A DNA stretch of 64,000 bases from Neostapfia colusana (GCA_030760725.1 JASWHV010000011.1:15525501-15589500), one strand, 5' to 3'. Positions 46,045 to 56,817 are shown, counted from the stretch's first letter. Program-made: numbers and translations. Notes: generated by a model not told the origin, from the letters alone.

Positions 46045-47047
46045 CAAAAGAGGTCCTCTGACCCACTTATAAATATGTACCCACCCTAGGGCTTTTAATT
46101 AATCCAATTTTTATTTTCTTATTTATTACTATCAACTTTGCGGGGAGGGGGGGTTTGGTCGTTGTGTCCCCTAGTCAACTGTTTTTGATGTTGTGGATAC
46201 TAGTTTATCTTCAGTATATAGTTGGAGAATGCATATCATCCAAAACCCTGGTCACACAAAATATCCTTCAGATAGGACATTGTAGACATTCTGAAAATAA
46301 TTACAACATGTGAGTGTGGAATACAAAGCTCACTTGCTGTTACAACGCAATGAATATCCTGTGTTCAGATAAATTACCGTTTAAACTAGCAATCAAAACC
46401 AACTATATCATCCCAAGAAAAAACAACACTTTCTCAATTACCACAGCTCATTTTGAAAATAATTTCAACTCTGGTGGAGCAAGCAGGGACATGGCTTGGT
46501 GCGCACTTGCGGCGACAGATATCTACGGCCTCTGCCACCAACAAATACTGCTGTACGCGGCTGTACTTAGAATATAAAACATGAGATGAGAGGCCAAAGC
46601 ATTATAAATGCCAGGAATGAAAAATTTTATTAGATGCAGGAAAATGTATAGTTAGTACGGCTGGCTAGCATCTGCACGAACTTTGAAATTTGAAAGTGCA
46701 GGCTGTCGTCATGGCAGCCGCATGCGCAAGATGCCAACCGAGCGCGCAACCACTGTGTCGATGCCATAAGGGCACGGCAGCACACCGAGAAGCATTTTGA
46801 TTCTGTGCTTCTCACACCCAAACAGGCAATGAACCAGGAAACCGCAGCCGGTTGGTAAGCAACTGATGATGCATGTCACAATACTTATGTAACTTATCAG
46901 GCTAGCATGCAGGCTAAACGCTCAATCTGACTCAATTTCGGATGTGTTCTCACATCTCTTTCATGTTCCGTTCCAGTTATAAAATACCGGATGAATACTC
47001 AATTTGGTCTTCAAACTTTACCAAAAACTAATTAGTCTTTATATAAT
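46045..47047. other. About 1 kb of unassigned sequence between CACTA-2 and CACTA-3
   Basis: No repeat family, LTR end or protein motif was recognised. There is a G run near 46141-46151. Short ORFs at 46314-46577 (plus) and 46630-46821 (minus) have no known motif and no clear gene structure. It joins 53592-53866 once CACTA-3 is removed. This could be low-copy host DNA or an old repeat. Confidence 0.5.
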
Positions 47048-47064
47048 CACTACAGGAATCGGGA

Positions 47065-47475
47065 CTATAGACGACGGCCGGAAACCGTCGTCAATAAGGA
47101 CACTACCGTCGTCAATAAGTTATTGACGACGGTAAAAGTTTATAGACGACGGTTTTCAGCTGTTGTCAATTATTAGTCGTCAATAAGTTTATTGACGACG
47201 GTAACCGTCGTCAATAAATTTATTGACAACAGCTAAATCTAGCTGTCGTCAATAAACTTATTGACGACAGCTAAATCAGGCTGTCGTCAATAAGCTTATT
47301 GACGACGGCCAGGAAACCGTCGTCAGTAACCGTGGCTTATTGACGACGGTTTACACTAGGCCGTCGTCAATAACAATTGCTTATTGACGACGGTTTCTGG
47401 TACCTGACCGTCGTCAATACTAATGGCTTATTGACGACGGCCAAGTACCAGAAACCGTCGTCAATAAGCTTTTCA
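47065..47475. repeat. CACTA-3 3' subterminal repeat array
   Basis: Direct and inverted TTATTGACGACGGT units fill this interval. I count 15 exact ACGACGG or CCGTCGT cores between 47071 and 47461, plus ACGACAG variants. Facing copies such as CCGTCGTCAATAA and TTATTGACGACGG form perfect hairpins. These are probable binding sites for the element's DNA-binding protein. Confidence 0.88.
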
Positions 47476-47590
47476 ATTTTTTTTAAAAAACAGAAAATCC
47501 TGCCCTCGCTCGATGGCCAGATCACAGGCAATCAAAATATACATCACAGAATTGCATAAAAAGACTATACGCACGCCACACTACCCTACG

Positions 47591-50090
47591 CTACCCGACC
47601 GCTGCCACCGGAGTCCAGGAAGTCGTCGTGCGCTCGTCCAAACGCTGGTTGCTGAGGGGATGGAGTTTCCTGAGCCCGCGTCGCCGATCACTATGATGTA
47701 CATGTATAGTTAGACAAATTAGAAGTTCACAAATTAGAAGTTCACAAATGTGTATAAGATTAAATAAACTCATCACAAGTTAAAATTGAGCAAGTTAGCT
47801 AGATTTGGCTATGTTTGAGTAAGTTTGCTCATATTTTACTAAGTTTGAGAAGTATGGACTAGTAGTGTTTGTGTTTGAGCTAGTTCAAAAAGTTTTGGCT
47901 ATGTTTGAGTAAGTTTGGTCATATTTGACTATAGTTGAGTAAGTTGTACCATATTTTACTCAGTTTGAGGATGTTTAACTAGTTTTCTCTAAGTTTAAGT
48001 AAGTTTGATCAAATTCAACTAAATTTGAGTAAATTTAACTAGTTGCAGCTATTATGAGAAATTTTGTATCTGTGCTCCTGACGTCGGCCCCTGTGGTAGC
48101 TGTATCGGTGGCGGCGCCCACTGAGGAAAGACAACGGGTTGTCCTGTGGCCATAGCCTGCAAATATGAAATAAATTATTATACATATCATTTATATATTA
48201 GAAACATTGAGTACATTGATCTGAACTTACCTGCATGGCAGCTTGCAGCTGTAGCATGTACGAGTGTTGATACTCGTCCCTAGCCCAGAGCTCGGCTGCC
48301 TGCCTCTCGTTCGCGAGCCTCAGCGCTTCCTGCGTCCTCTGGAGCTCCCCCTGGACACTCTGGAGCTCCAGATCACGGCTGCCACGCCTGCTGGATCCAC
48401 CCTGCGATGAAGAGGCCCTCGAGTAAGACCGCGCCTCCCTCGAGTCTACTACTGTATCGAAGATGGCCAACCTACACAACGAAGTAAGAGTATTAAAGTT
48501 TCGTATCTCGAAGTTAATGAAAGTAAATGAAAACAACAGAACTCACCGGCCGTGAGGTTTACCGCCACCGCTTGCATAGGCGGCTTCAGGTACGATCGGC
48601 GAGTTCTGCCAATCGTAATCGTCGCCTCGAAGCCTCCGCACCTCCTCCCCATACTTTTCCTGAAAATACAGAAAATTAAAGTCATCAGAAGTTTTAAAGA
48701 TAATACAATTAAGTCAATTAAAGAACTCACCAACGTCTCTGTCGCTGTCTGAGAAGACAGCTGATCAGGCTGCGAGGGGTCACTTCCCATGTGACCCCTC
48801 CTCCACAGCTGGATAGCGGTCGGCTCCTGACCGATCTCGCGCTCCTATCGATACGTGTTAGCACAATGATAGCGATAGAAATTAACTAGAATATAATTCG
48901 AGTATCACTTACCATCCGTTTAGCAAGGCGTACGTAGCCGTCCCCGCCAAGACGGTGTTTCCCGTCCGTCCCTCGACTCTGTCGGCGGGTCATCGACACG
49001 CCTTGGAAGCCCTGGCTTGCCCAACGAGCACACAGGGAACTGTAGGCGTCCGGACAGGACTCAAGCCACGTTACGCTGACCTGCACACATTTGTTGTTGG
49101 ATGAAAACATTGATGAAAATTGGATAATGAAGCAAATTAAAATAAAGAATTTACCTCTGCGTACTGTGCCTCCGTCAAGTACTTGTCCGCCACATCCCTA
49201 AACTGCCCCGGCTCACCCTCGTCCGGATGCAACTTATAGTACGCCTTCGTAGCCTGAATGCGAGCCGTTGAAATCGACTGCGTCAGGAGCTTCCTAGCGT
49301 TGTTGTTGAAGACCAGGCGAGCGTGATCCAGCTGGGCCTCGTCCTCCAAACGGTAATATTTCTACAAGTAGAAATATACAAGTTAATGTATTTAACATAT
49401 AATAGGTTCGCATTTAATGAATAGACGATTTACTTACCATGAATTCATACCACACATGCTCCTGGTGGTTGCCGTAGGTAATGTCCTAGGCCGTAGCGTA
49501 ATCGTCCCAAGACGTAGCAACCCGTCCGTTCACTAGACCGGGGTAGTGACAACGGATGAGCTGGCCCAGGACAGCGTTGACCTGGCGGTGGCGTCCTTGA
49601 CCCGTGAACGAGTCATCGGCCCAAGACCTAATACACGATTCTCAATTAGTACATATATAAGTGTTAAAATATCTAATTGATTTGTTATAGATTTACTTAC
49701 CTATCGCCAACCGGACGAATAACGACCCGATCTTCTGGCCGTGCAGGAACCGGAGGAGGAGCCATGTAACGCCGCTGTGGAGTCGGCTCCACATCAGGCT
49801 CTGTGGAAGGCTCTGAAGCAGGGTCTGAATCCTGCGATGCCGGAACCTGAAGAGGATCCGAAGCAGGATCTGTAACAGGCTCCGAAACCTGTGGTGTCTG
49901 AAGAGGACCCCTGGCCTCTGTCTCCTCAGACGTAGAGTCGTCCTAAAAATTTGAAGATTGGTAATATAGATTTAAGAAAGTTATTTATATAATTTATGTA
50001 ATTTAATATTCTTTACCTGTCGTGACCGCTCTCGTGACCCCTGTCCTCTGTCGAGGCCCAACAGCTATGACAGTCTACCATTGCCAGACT
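47591..50090 (-). pseudogene. CACTA-3 ORF1: paralogue of CACTA-1 ORF1, one nonsense codon seen
   Basis: The exon order matches CACTA-1 ORF1. A possible short first exon lies near 50083-50018 (ATG then GTAAAG). An acidic, Ser/Pro/Glu-rich exon at about 49945-49701 ends in VVIRPVGD. The exon at 49628-49440 has VNAVLGQLIRCHYPG and a TSWDDYA motif. Further exons lie near 49350-49155, 49080-48912, 48840-48730 and 48660-48548. A Glu/Arg/Gln-rich coiled-coil-like exon lies at about 48475-48235, and a last exon ends at TAG 47591-47593 after LDSGGSGRVA. A TAG interrupts the TSWDDYA exon at 49486-49488. Otherwise the exons are open. Splice sites are inferred by eye. Confidence 0.72.
47745..48050. repeat. 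Degenerate AAGTTTGAGT-type tandem repeat in an ORF1 intron
   Basis: Units resembling GTTTGAGTAAGTTTG and CATATTTTACT recur about every 10-25 bases over 300 bases. They lie between the last two exons of ORF1. This looks like diverged short tandem repeat growth and has no counterpart in CACTA-1. Confidence 0.55.
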
Positions 50091-50780
50091 GACAGCCCTG
50101 GAAAACGGAGTCTGCTCTCAGGGGCATAACCCCGCTGTTCTCCACTGCACGCCCGAAAATGGTGCAGCAGAGAACAATAGGGTTATGCCGTCGAAATCTT
50201 GTCTAGATCTAAACCCGCGTTTCATCACGTGCCACGCCCCCTCGGTCACTCCCAGGCTGTCCAAAAAGGGACAATTCCGAACGTACACGCCTCACATGCG
50301 TAACACATGTGAGACGGGCCCGTTCGAAACGGGTGACGCATGTTGTATAGGTTTACGTCAATCTTTCGTTTTTGAGTCATTTAAAAGAGAGAGAGGAAAG
50401 AACGAGAGAGAAGGAAAGAACGAGAGACAAAGAAGTGGGTCAGCCGTCCTAAGTTATGTCCCGTTGGGGCCTGCCATTATCTTACGACGCCTTTAGGGTT
50501 AGCCGTCGTACGTTATGCCCCGTCGTAAGTGGGTCAAAGATGAAACCGCACCGTCGGGGCCCGCCGTCCACGCGCGGGAGCTTGCCGTCCTCCGTGTCTG
50601 TCTCGACTAATACATTACCACTAAATGAGCCGTGACAGACCCTAAATGGGTCGTGTCAGGCCGGACCGGGCCGAAACCCATTTATTTACATATAGTAACT
50701 AATCACACAATCAATCAAAGTATTAATTAAACAATAATCAATTACAATACTAATTAAACAATTAATCAACTAAGGTCGGA
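50091..50780. other. CACTA-3 noncoding leader and promoter region shared with CACTA-1
   Basis: The part 50120-50410 is closely similar to 9130-9430, and 50606-50700 to 9900-9990. In CACTA-1 these blocks lie upstream of TNP2, but here they lie directly upstream of ORF1. The block 50455-50530 contains CCGTCGTAC, CCGTCGTAAG and TTACGACGCC, internal copies of a subterminal-like unit. No gene was seen. Confidence 0.65.
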
Positions 50781-50863
50781 CAGCGCGGCAGGGCGGGGCT
50801 TGGGGCGGGGCCGGGCGGCACAGCAGGGCGTGGCTCGGGGCGGGGCGCGTCGAGCGGCGGTAG
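50781..50863. promoter_or_regulatory. GC-rich block of CACTA-3, left piece
   Basis: GGCGGGGC-type sequence begins at about 50781 and stops abruptly near 50863. Similar GC-rich sequence resumes at about 52880. The two parts are read as one block interrupted by foreign sequence. A role like the En/Spm downstream control region is inferred from position only. Confidence 0.4.
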
Positions 50864-50865
50864 TG

Positions 50866-50918
50866 TCAACTCCTTGTGATCCGTCTAGATCTACTTCTCA
50901 AGGATCACAAGGAGTTGA
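50866..50918. repeat. Perfect 17 bp inverted repeat with 19 bp loop
   Basis: TCAACTCCTTGTGATCC at 50866-50882 is matched by GGATCACAAGGAGTTGA at 50902-50918, separated by 19 bases that include TCTAGA. It sits at the left edge of the foreign block in CACTA-3. Confidence 0.9.
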
Positions 50919-52321
50919 TCATGGTGCAAAGGTACCCAAAGCAATAGTCTCAAACCCTAGCTCCATTCCCCCTCTTCTGGATCAACGAACCAGTGGCCGG
51001 GACCGGGCTGGCCGGCCGTCCTTCCATGTGTAAAGGCATTGACGATGAAGTCTTCTAATTAGATTAAAACTCGTGCAATCGCTACACCACGACTTCGTTG
51101 TTTTTTTATAAATTATAAATATAGACTAGTATAATCTATAATATTACATGGATATACGTAGAGCTGACAATTAGCACTGCCTTTGGGCACGCTCTAGAAA
51201 GAAGTGTTTGAAATGGAAGCAGAGATAGGCCATGGAAGTTGTTCCCGTGCAGATAGATGACCCCTATCAACGAGCAGGATGTATGGCTTCGGCCCATGAC
51301 CTCATCCTCATAGATGGCAGATGCCATAGTGATGATGCGATTCTCTGCCTCACTCTATTTCAGATGAGTGACAAAATGAGAGATCACTAGCTAGAGCTGT
51401 TGTAGTTGAGTGGAGGGAGAGACAATGCTTGTGGTATGGAGCCGTCACTGGAGCTGCAATGGTCATATGAGACATCTATTTTCTTTTGGTACTCTTGGCC
51501 ACAAGTGAGAAGATCTAAAATCATTTGTCTCTAATACTCTATCTGAAATAGGTACATCTAGTTGCATAGTGTTGGGTGGGAGAAGTAGAGCACCCATATT
51601 TAGGTAGCCTTACAAGAGGAGCCTAAAATGCATCTCATGTTTGGGTAGACAATTGGAGATGCTTATTGATATTTCAGTTGATCTAATTATGAATGAAACT
51701 TTTTCTGATCTGTGTTGAATATAAACCTGATTATGTTGCAGTTGCCTCTCTATACACTTGAGTTCTTCGGGTTTTTTTCTTGAAAAAAAAACTGAAGCAA
51801 GAAAGTTTTTAGACTGAAGAGCACACACATAGTGCCACAATGGCCTCAGTTTCTCATTGGTGCCAGAAACAAAGTTTTGCTCAGGGTAACAGGAAACCTC
51901 GGGTGTTATTTAAGTCCTCTCCTCTCCAGGCCTTTTTCAGGACCATCAGAACACAGAGGACGCAGCAGGAGCACTAACGCAACGTTGCACCTTTGCTCTG
52001 TTCATCACAACATTCTGTTAAGATGGCACTACAGTAGTAGTAGGATCAATTGCGATCTGAGTGGCGTTACAACATGTGCCTCCAAAACCTGGTACTGGCA
52101 GACAAGGGCAGAGAAAAAAAGAAAAGTCTGTTGGGGCAGAGGTGCTGGCTGGTTCACGGGTCCCAATTGGCATCCCGATTAGTCTGAGCACCCCCAGCTA
52201 TATAGGCAGATGCAGGCATAGCTTCTTTCAAAATGTTCAGGCACCAGTATACGATAGGTTCACCTTCACCGCATGCATGCACAGGCAGAGAAACGGACAG
52301 GCCGTTACTATTATTATCATC

Positions 52322-52357
<36 letters not shown>
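52322..52357. repeat. CT/GA dinucleotide microsatellite
   Basis: About sixteen uninterrupted CT units follow ATTATTATCATCAA. CT runs are common in plant 5' untranslated regions. Here the run lies about 125 bases after the TATA-like CTATATAGGC and 13 bases before an ATG that opens only 13 codons. Confidence 0.9.
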
Positions 52358-52875
52358 AGAGGTACAGAATGGCATCGCATGGGATCATCTCGAACAGATT
52401 AAGTGCATGATTATGGTATGGGGAAGCAGGTGCAAAGAGATGCCAAAGCCGGCCATCAATTAGATAGTAGTGTAGATGGTTAGGTAGTAACTATTATCTG
52501 TCGAAAGCTACAAGCAGGGTATCTATTTGGAAGCAGAGTATATATTTGGATGCAAGCCAGCTAGATTAGGGTTCACACCTCCATTTGTCGATGATCTCTG
52601 CAGTGTTGTTTTTTGCATCTTTGCTATGAATTATAATAAACAATGAAGTGTGTAGAGTTTGGTACGTTTTGACCAAAAGTTTGTGAATGAGCTTGGACAA
52701 GACTACATTTTATTCATGGCAGTTGCCGCCCACCTCACGACGCGCCATCTTTTAACATATCAAATAGGTTTGCTTACAGATTTTTGCTAAGTGGACAACT
52801 ACCGTGTTTGTGAAACACAGCTCTTTCGGTTTGGGTCTCCAAATGAATAGTCCATTCGAGTCAGCCTAAAATATG

Positions 52876-53220
52876 TGCCCTCCCATACGTTGGCCAGCGG
52901 CGCGGCCCCGGCAAAAGCCGGGGAGAGGACGGAGGGGAGGGGGAGGGGACTTACCTCGGCCGGAGGGGCGGTGGCAGGGACGGGCGGCGGCGACCGGGAC
53001 GGCGGCGGCGGCGACCGGGGGACGGCGGCGACCGGTGCGAGTTGGGAGGCGGCGACTGGCGGCGGGGACCGGCGGCGGGGACCGGCGGCGGGGACCGGCG
53101 GCGGCGGCGACCGGCGGCGGCGGCGGGGAACGGCGGGGAGGGCGATGAGACTGATCGCGCGGCGCGAGTCGGGAGGCGGCACTGTGGCCGCCTCCCGGCT
53201 CGCGTACGGGTTATATGTCC
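52876..53220. promoter_or_regulatory. CACTA-3 GC-rich block, right piece
   Basis: This is very GC-rich, GGCGAC/CGGCGG-type sequence just inside the 5' subterminal repeats, in the same place as 10245-10740 of CACTA-1. The long ORFs on both strands are composition artefacts. A methylation-controlled leader role is inferred by analogy with maize En/Spm. Confidence 0.5.
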
Positions 53221-53580
53221 GGTAATTGACGACGGTGCCAGGTCACCGTCGTCAATAACTCCTCGGGTGGGCCCAAATTTAGTTAAAGACGACGGGCACC
53301 GTCGTCAATTACTTATTGACGACGGTACTCGCTCAGCTGTCGTCAATAACTGTGTTATTGACGACGGTGCTAGGTCACCGTCGTCAATAACTCCTCGGGT
53401 GGGCCCGAATTTAGTTAAAGACGACGGGCACCGTCGTCAATTATTTATTGACGACGGTACTCGCTCAGCTGTCGTCAATAATTGTGTTATTGACGACGGC
53501 TTTTTCTAGCCGTCATCAATAAAATTAAAGACGACGGCCCCGTCGACAATAAATCTGGCCGTCGTCAATGATCGTTTTCC
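53221..53580. repeat. CACTA-3 5' subterminal repeat array with a 132 bp tandem duplication
   Basis: TTATTGACGACGGT and its complement recur up to the terminus. Bases 53225-53356 are duplicated in tandem as 53357-53488. The two copies differ at four positions, all transitions. Confidence 0.92.
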
Positions 53581-53591
53581 CTGTAGTGAAT

Positions 53592-53866
53592 CAATGATAA
53601 AAGCATGAATCATAACTCAAACAACATACTTTACATATAACATATGCATTCATAGAATATCATATTGATTAGTATTGAGTGCAAAACATTTATTGTATAT
53701 GCTATTATGCATGTGCTTGATTACAATTAGGAAACTAGTTTCAAGAGTCTACACTCTTCAAAGTAAAACTTAAACGGTTTGAGTCACCACCCTCGTAGCA
53801 TGAAAGCAAGTGCCATTGAAAATTTTGATCTTATTTCGAAAAATGTTTTGTTTGAAATCATGCATG
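53592..53866. other. Unassigned flank to the right of CACTA-3
   Basis: AT-rich sequence with no recognised feature. It continues the 46045-47047 segment once CACTA-3 is removed, and ends where LTR D1 begins (TGTGAGGATC at 53867). GCATG at 53862-53866 is the candidate target duplication. Confidence 0.5.
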
Positions 53867-54402
53867 TGTGAGGATCTGGGGTCCTGACATTACAGGAATC
53901 GTATTGGATGATGTCGTGCAATGCGGCACCCAATAACACACATAAAAGAGAACATATATACATAACATAAGCTTGAATCTATATAGTCAAATGTTCAAAA
54001 ATAGTTTACATCAAAATTTATCTATAGCGGAAGTCTTTGTTCTTAGCTCACGCTCTCAAGCCTATGCTAAGAAAAAATGAGCACATCCACCCTCGGATGG
54101 TACACACTAGCAGCACCGAAGAGTCAAGGTGGCGTGCAGGGTTCCCACTCAACCGTGTACCTCGAAGGGAGTATGGCGTCAAGTCCGAACCCTTCCTCGT
54201 ACGAGGCCACATATAGCCACTCACCTGCAGCAACAACTTATATAGCTACCATGAGCACAAAGGCTCAACAAGACTTATCTGTCTCCACTAAACACAGAAC
54301 TCTGCATGATGGAAACCTAGACACTGGAAGATGAGCATTTCATACAAAAACTCACCTACAAGTGAATCCTTAGTTTTCAGTTCTTAAGCCAAAGATTACA
54401 GG
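53867..54402 (-). repeat. LTR D1 (A/C family, minus strand), first 536 bp of its 3' end
   Basis: It starts TGTGAGGATCTGGGG, the inverse of the family 3' end. It carries the conserved ATGCGGCACCCAA block and the short hairpin at 54252-54267. It is interrupted by D2 at 54403, with ACAGG (54398-54402) as candidate target duplication. Confidence 0.78.
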
Positions 54403-56817
54403 TGTGACGGACCGAAATCCGTTCGTGCAGTATCTCAGAGGGTGGTGCCGCATGATGCGACACCTGACAGCGCACATCATAAGGAAAATATTGTATTATA
54501 TAGAAAACAACTGAATATGTACAAAGTAGTACAACCTTTCAGTTTCCAACTAGGTACAGAGTTTATAACAGTGGAAGCTAAATTTATACAACTCACGCCC
54601 ACCTAACTAGCAAAACTCGGTTGTCCAGCCCTATGGACAACCCACACTAGCTCCACCCCTCAGCTTAGTGCGACGTGTATGGCTCCCACTCAGCCGTGGT
54701 CCCCGACGGGGGGTAGCCCTCGCCGGTGGACTCGTACCCCGAGTCCATGGGGTAGTCATCACCTGCAAAACTCTCATAGCAGCAACCGTGAGCACGATGG
54801 CTCAGCAAGTCTTAACCGACTCACCTATACATGAAAATCTACATGCAGTTCATCACTAACATGGGATGGCAAATTGCAGCAAAGGACACGCCTACAAGTT
54901 CATCCTTAATTCATCTTTTAGCCACAAATTAACAGTTCATGAATCTGAAATTTAGTAAGTGGTATTTGGTGGCACACATGTAGCAATACAATTTATACAT
55001 CTCAGCAGAATTGAATCACAATATTCCATAATTTATCTACGTCACGACTCAGTGAACAAGCGGTACTCATAACCTTGAGAGACGGCGAATCAACTCGATA
55101 TACACCTGCAGGGATACCCGAATAGCACGTCACGTACGCCCACACGTGCAGCTGCACACAGCACGCTCACCCCGTGTCGTACGGGACAACCTTTCACCCA
55201 ACAGCCCAGACGTCGAACCCGTCGTACCGAAACGAGCAGGAGGTTCCCTACATGGAGCATCTCGCTATGCCCGTTAGCAGATTTCCACCTGGCTGCCCTC
55301 AACCTACACCTATAAATCGGTGGGCTATGCCTCGACGCCCGGAGGTTTAGGTTACATTGGTTTATCGGGGCCCATATATCTGATATGCCTTTGGTATGTT
55401 CAAAACTTGTTCAGCAGGGCCGCACACGGATCAGTCCTCAATCGACACGGACAGAGATGCACTTACAAGACTTCCTCTTGCTGCGCCCTAGCCCCTGTCT
55501 AGTCTCATTTTCTTACTAAAGTGATCTCACATCACTCGAACAAATCCCGTGCGTCCCGACGCCTATACTCGCGAGTAGATTCCCAACTACTCGACTTGAA
55601 CCAAAGTTCTATGAACATTAAGCACAGCTTGACTACTCAAGGACTTAGACACTACCCTCACTCTTGTGGGAATGATCTGGTTATGCATTTGGGTTGCATT
55701 CATCCTACAGCTAATGCACATAAATATCCGAAGCTAAAGTATATATAAAGCAAAACCTTATAAACTTTGTTAAATGCAAACCGGGGCTTGCCTTGTTGGT
55801 GCTGGTAAGAAGTTAATGCCTCATCCGGAAGGAGAAAGTCCAGCACTTCCGGGGTTTCCTCGCCTTCAGCAACTACACGTAAGCAATGTACTATATGTCA
55901 CTTTAAATGCAATGTGTTAACTTGAGTACGTAAAGACTATAACTCTATCTAGGCATATCCTTTGGCTCTGAAAATTTTACAGTGGCTTGGTAATGTCCTA
56001 ACCAGATACTTGATCAAGTTTCACTTGAAACAAAGTTAACTTGAGCTCTGTACAAATAAAAGCCTATTTTGTCATTACTAGAGCCTCTAAGGATTTCCAG
56101 GGATTTTCATGGCTCAAACCATTACTTTCTGGAAACTAGAGTTCGATATGGTTCTAATGGAATTGGTTTCATGTCATTTGAAGAATCCTCGAGGAAGTTA
56201 TGCCCTAAACAAGATTTTAGAAAATCTGAAAAATGTTTCTGTACATTTTTCCATTTTCTCAGGACAGTTCCCTTAATCGCACCATTAGGAGGACTAAATG
56301 AACTTGGATGGATCTGAAATTTTTCCTGTGACTCAAGAATTTTGAAATTAGCCTCCTGGCAAAATTTCAGAATTTTCTATAAAGGACTTCTCCAGATAAA
56401 ATTCCCAACAGTTTAAAATTAGGGAATTAATTCTGGAACAATACTAAGTTTCATGAGCTGAAACTTGTTTTTCTGGAAATTACTTGAAAAGCTGAATCCA
56501 ACAAATTTTGATTCACTAAATTTGGACATTCCTAGCACAAGTTATAGGCATTTGAAGTTTGAACAAAATCTGAAAATCATAGAAATATTTAAACTCGGGT
56601 TGTGGGCCCTACTATTTAAGCCGGCCCACTGAGATCGCGGCCACACCGCAGCCCACGGGGTTATACCCGTGCTGCCACATCAGATCCCAGCCGCAGAACG
56701 GATCCCCGATGGAAAACAGAGACTGACCGGTGGACCCGGCCCCTCTTCGTCTTCATCGCGACAACCCGCGCTCCCTGCGGCGGTGCTTCGCCGGAGAGCT
56801 CGCCGCCGGTCGATCTA
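54403..56817 (-). repeat. LTR D2 (A/C family, minus strand), partial
   Basis: It starts TGTGACGGACCGAAATCC and contains the ATGCGACACCTGACAGCGCA block, the hairpin at 54789-54804, an AT-rich middle and a GC-rich segment from about 56600. It is cut near 56818 by D3. It is most similar to D4. No internal coding sequence is present. Confidence 0.75.

Larger units (their letters stand above)
50864..52875. other. About 2 kb of foreign sequence inside the CACTA-3 GC-rich block, possible captured host DNA
   Basis: The base composition is ordinary and there is no similarity to CACTA-1 or to the LTR families here. It contains a 17 bp inverted repeat at its left end, a TATA-like CTATATAGGC near 52197, a CT repeat, and an open stretch ending at 52866-52868. 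CACTA elements of grasses often carry host gene fragments, and this block is the best candidate for one. No protein family was recognised, and terminal repeats or a target duplication for the insert were not found. Confidence 0.45.
47048..53588 (-). mobile_element. CACTA-3: CACTA element with ORF1 but no TNP2 transposase
   Basis: It starts CACTACAGGAATCGGG at 47048 and ends with the inverse of CACTACAGGGAAAA at 53588. The 3 bp duplication AAT lies at 47045-47047 and 53589-53591. The 6541 bp element carries subterminal repeats, a minus-strand ORF1 gene, leader sequence shared with CACTA-1, a GC-rich block split by about 2 kb of foreign sequence, and the 5' subterminal repeats. No TNP2 motif was found on either strand, so it can only move with transposase from another element. 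Confidence 0.95.

Noticed and set aside
46314..46821. Two short ORFs (87 and 63 codons) between CACTA-2 and CACTA-3 as possible host exons
   Set aside because: No motif, no convincing splice sites and no homologue visible; recorded only as unassigned sequence.
47065..47475. Regular spaced repeats considered as a CRISPR-like or minisatellite array
   Set aside because: The units are in both orientations with no unique spacers, and they abut a CACTA terminus in a plant genome; they are subterminal repeats.
52799..53509. ORFs of 91-155 codons in the GC-rich right end of CACTA-3
   Set aside because: They run into subterminal repeats and exist in several frames at once; low-complexity translation only.
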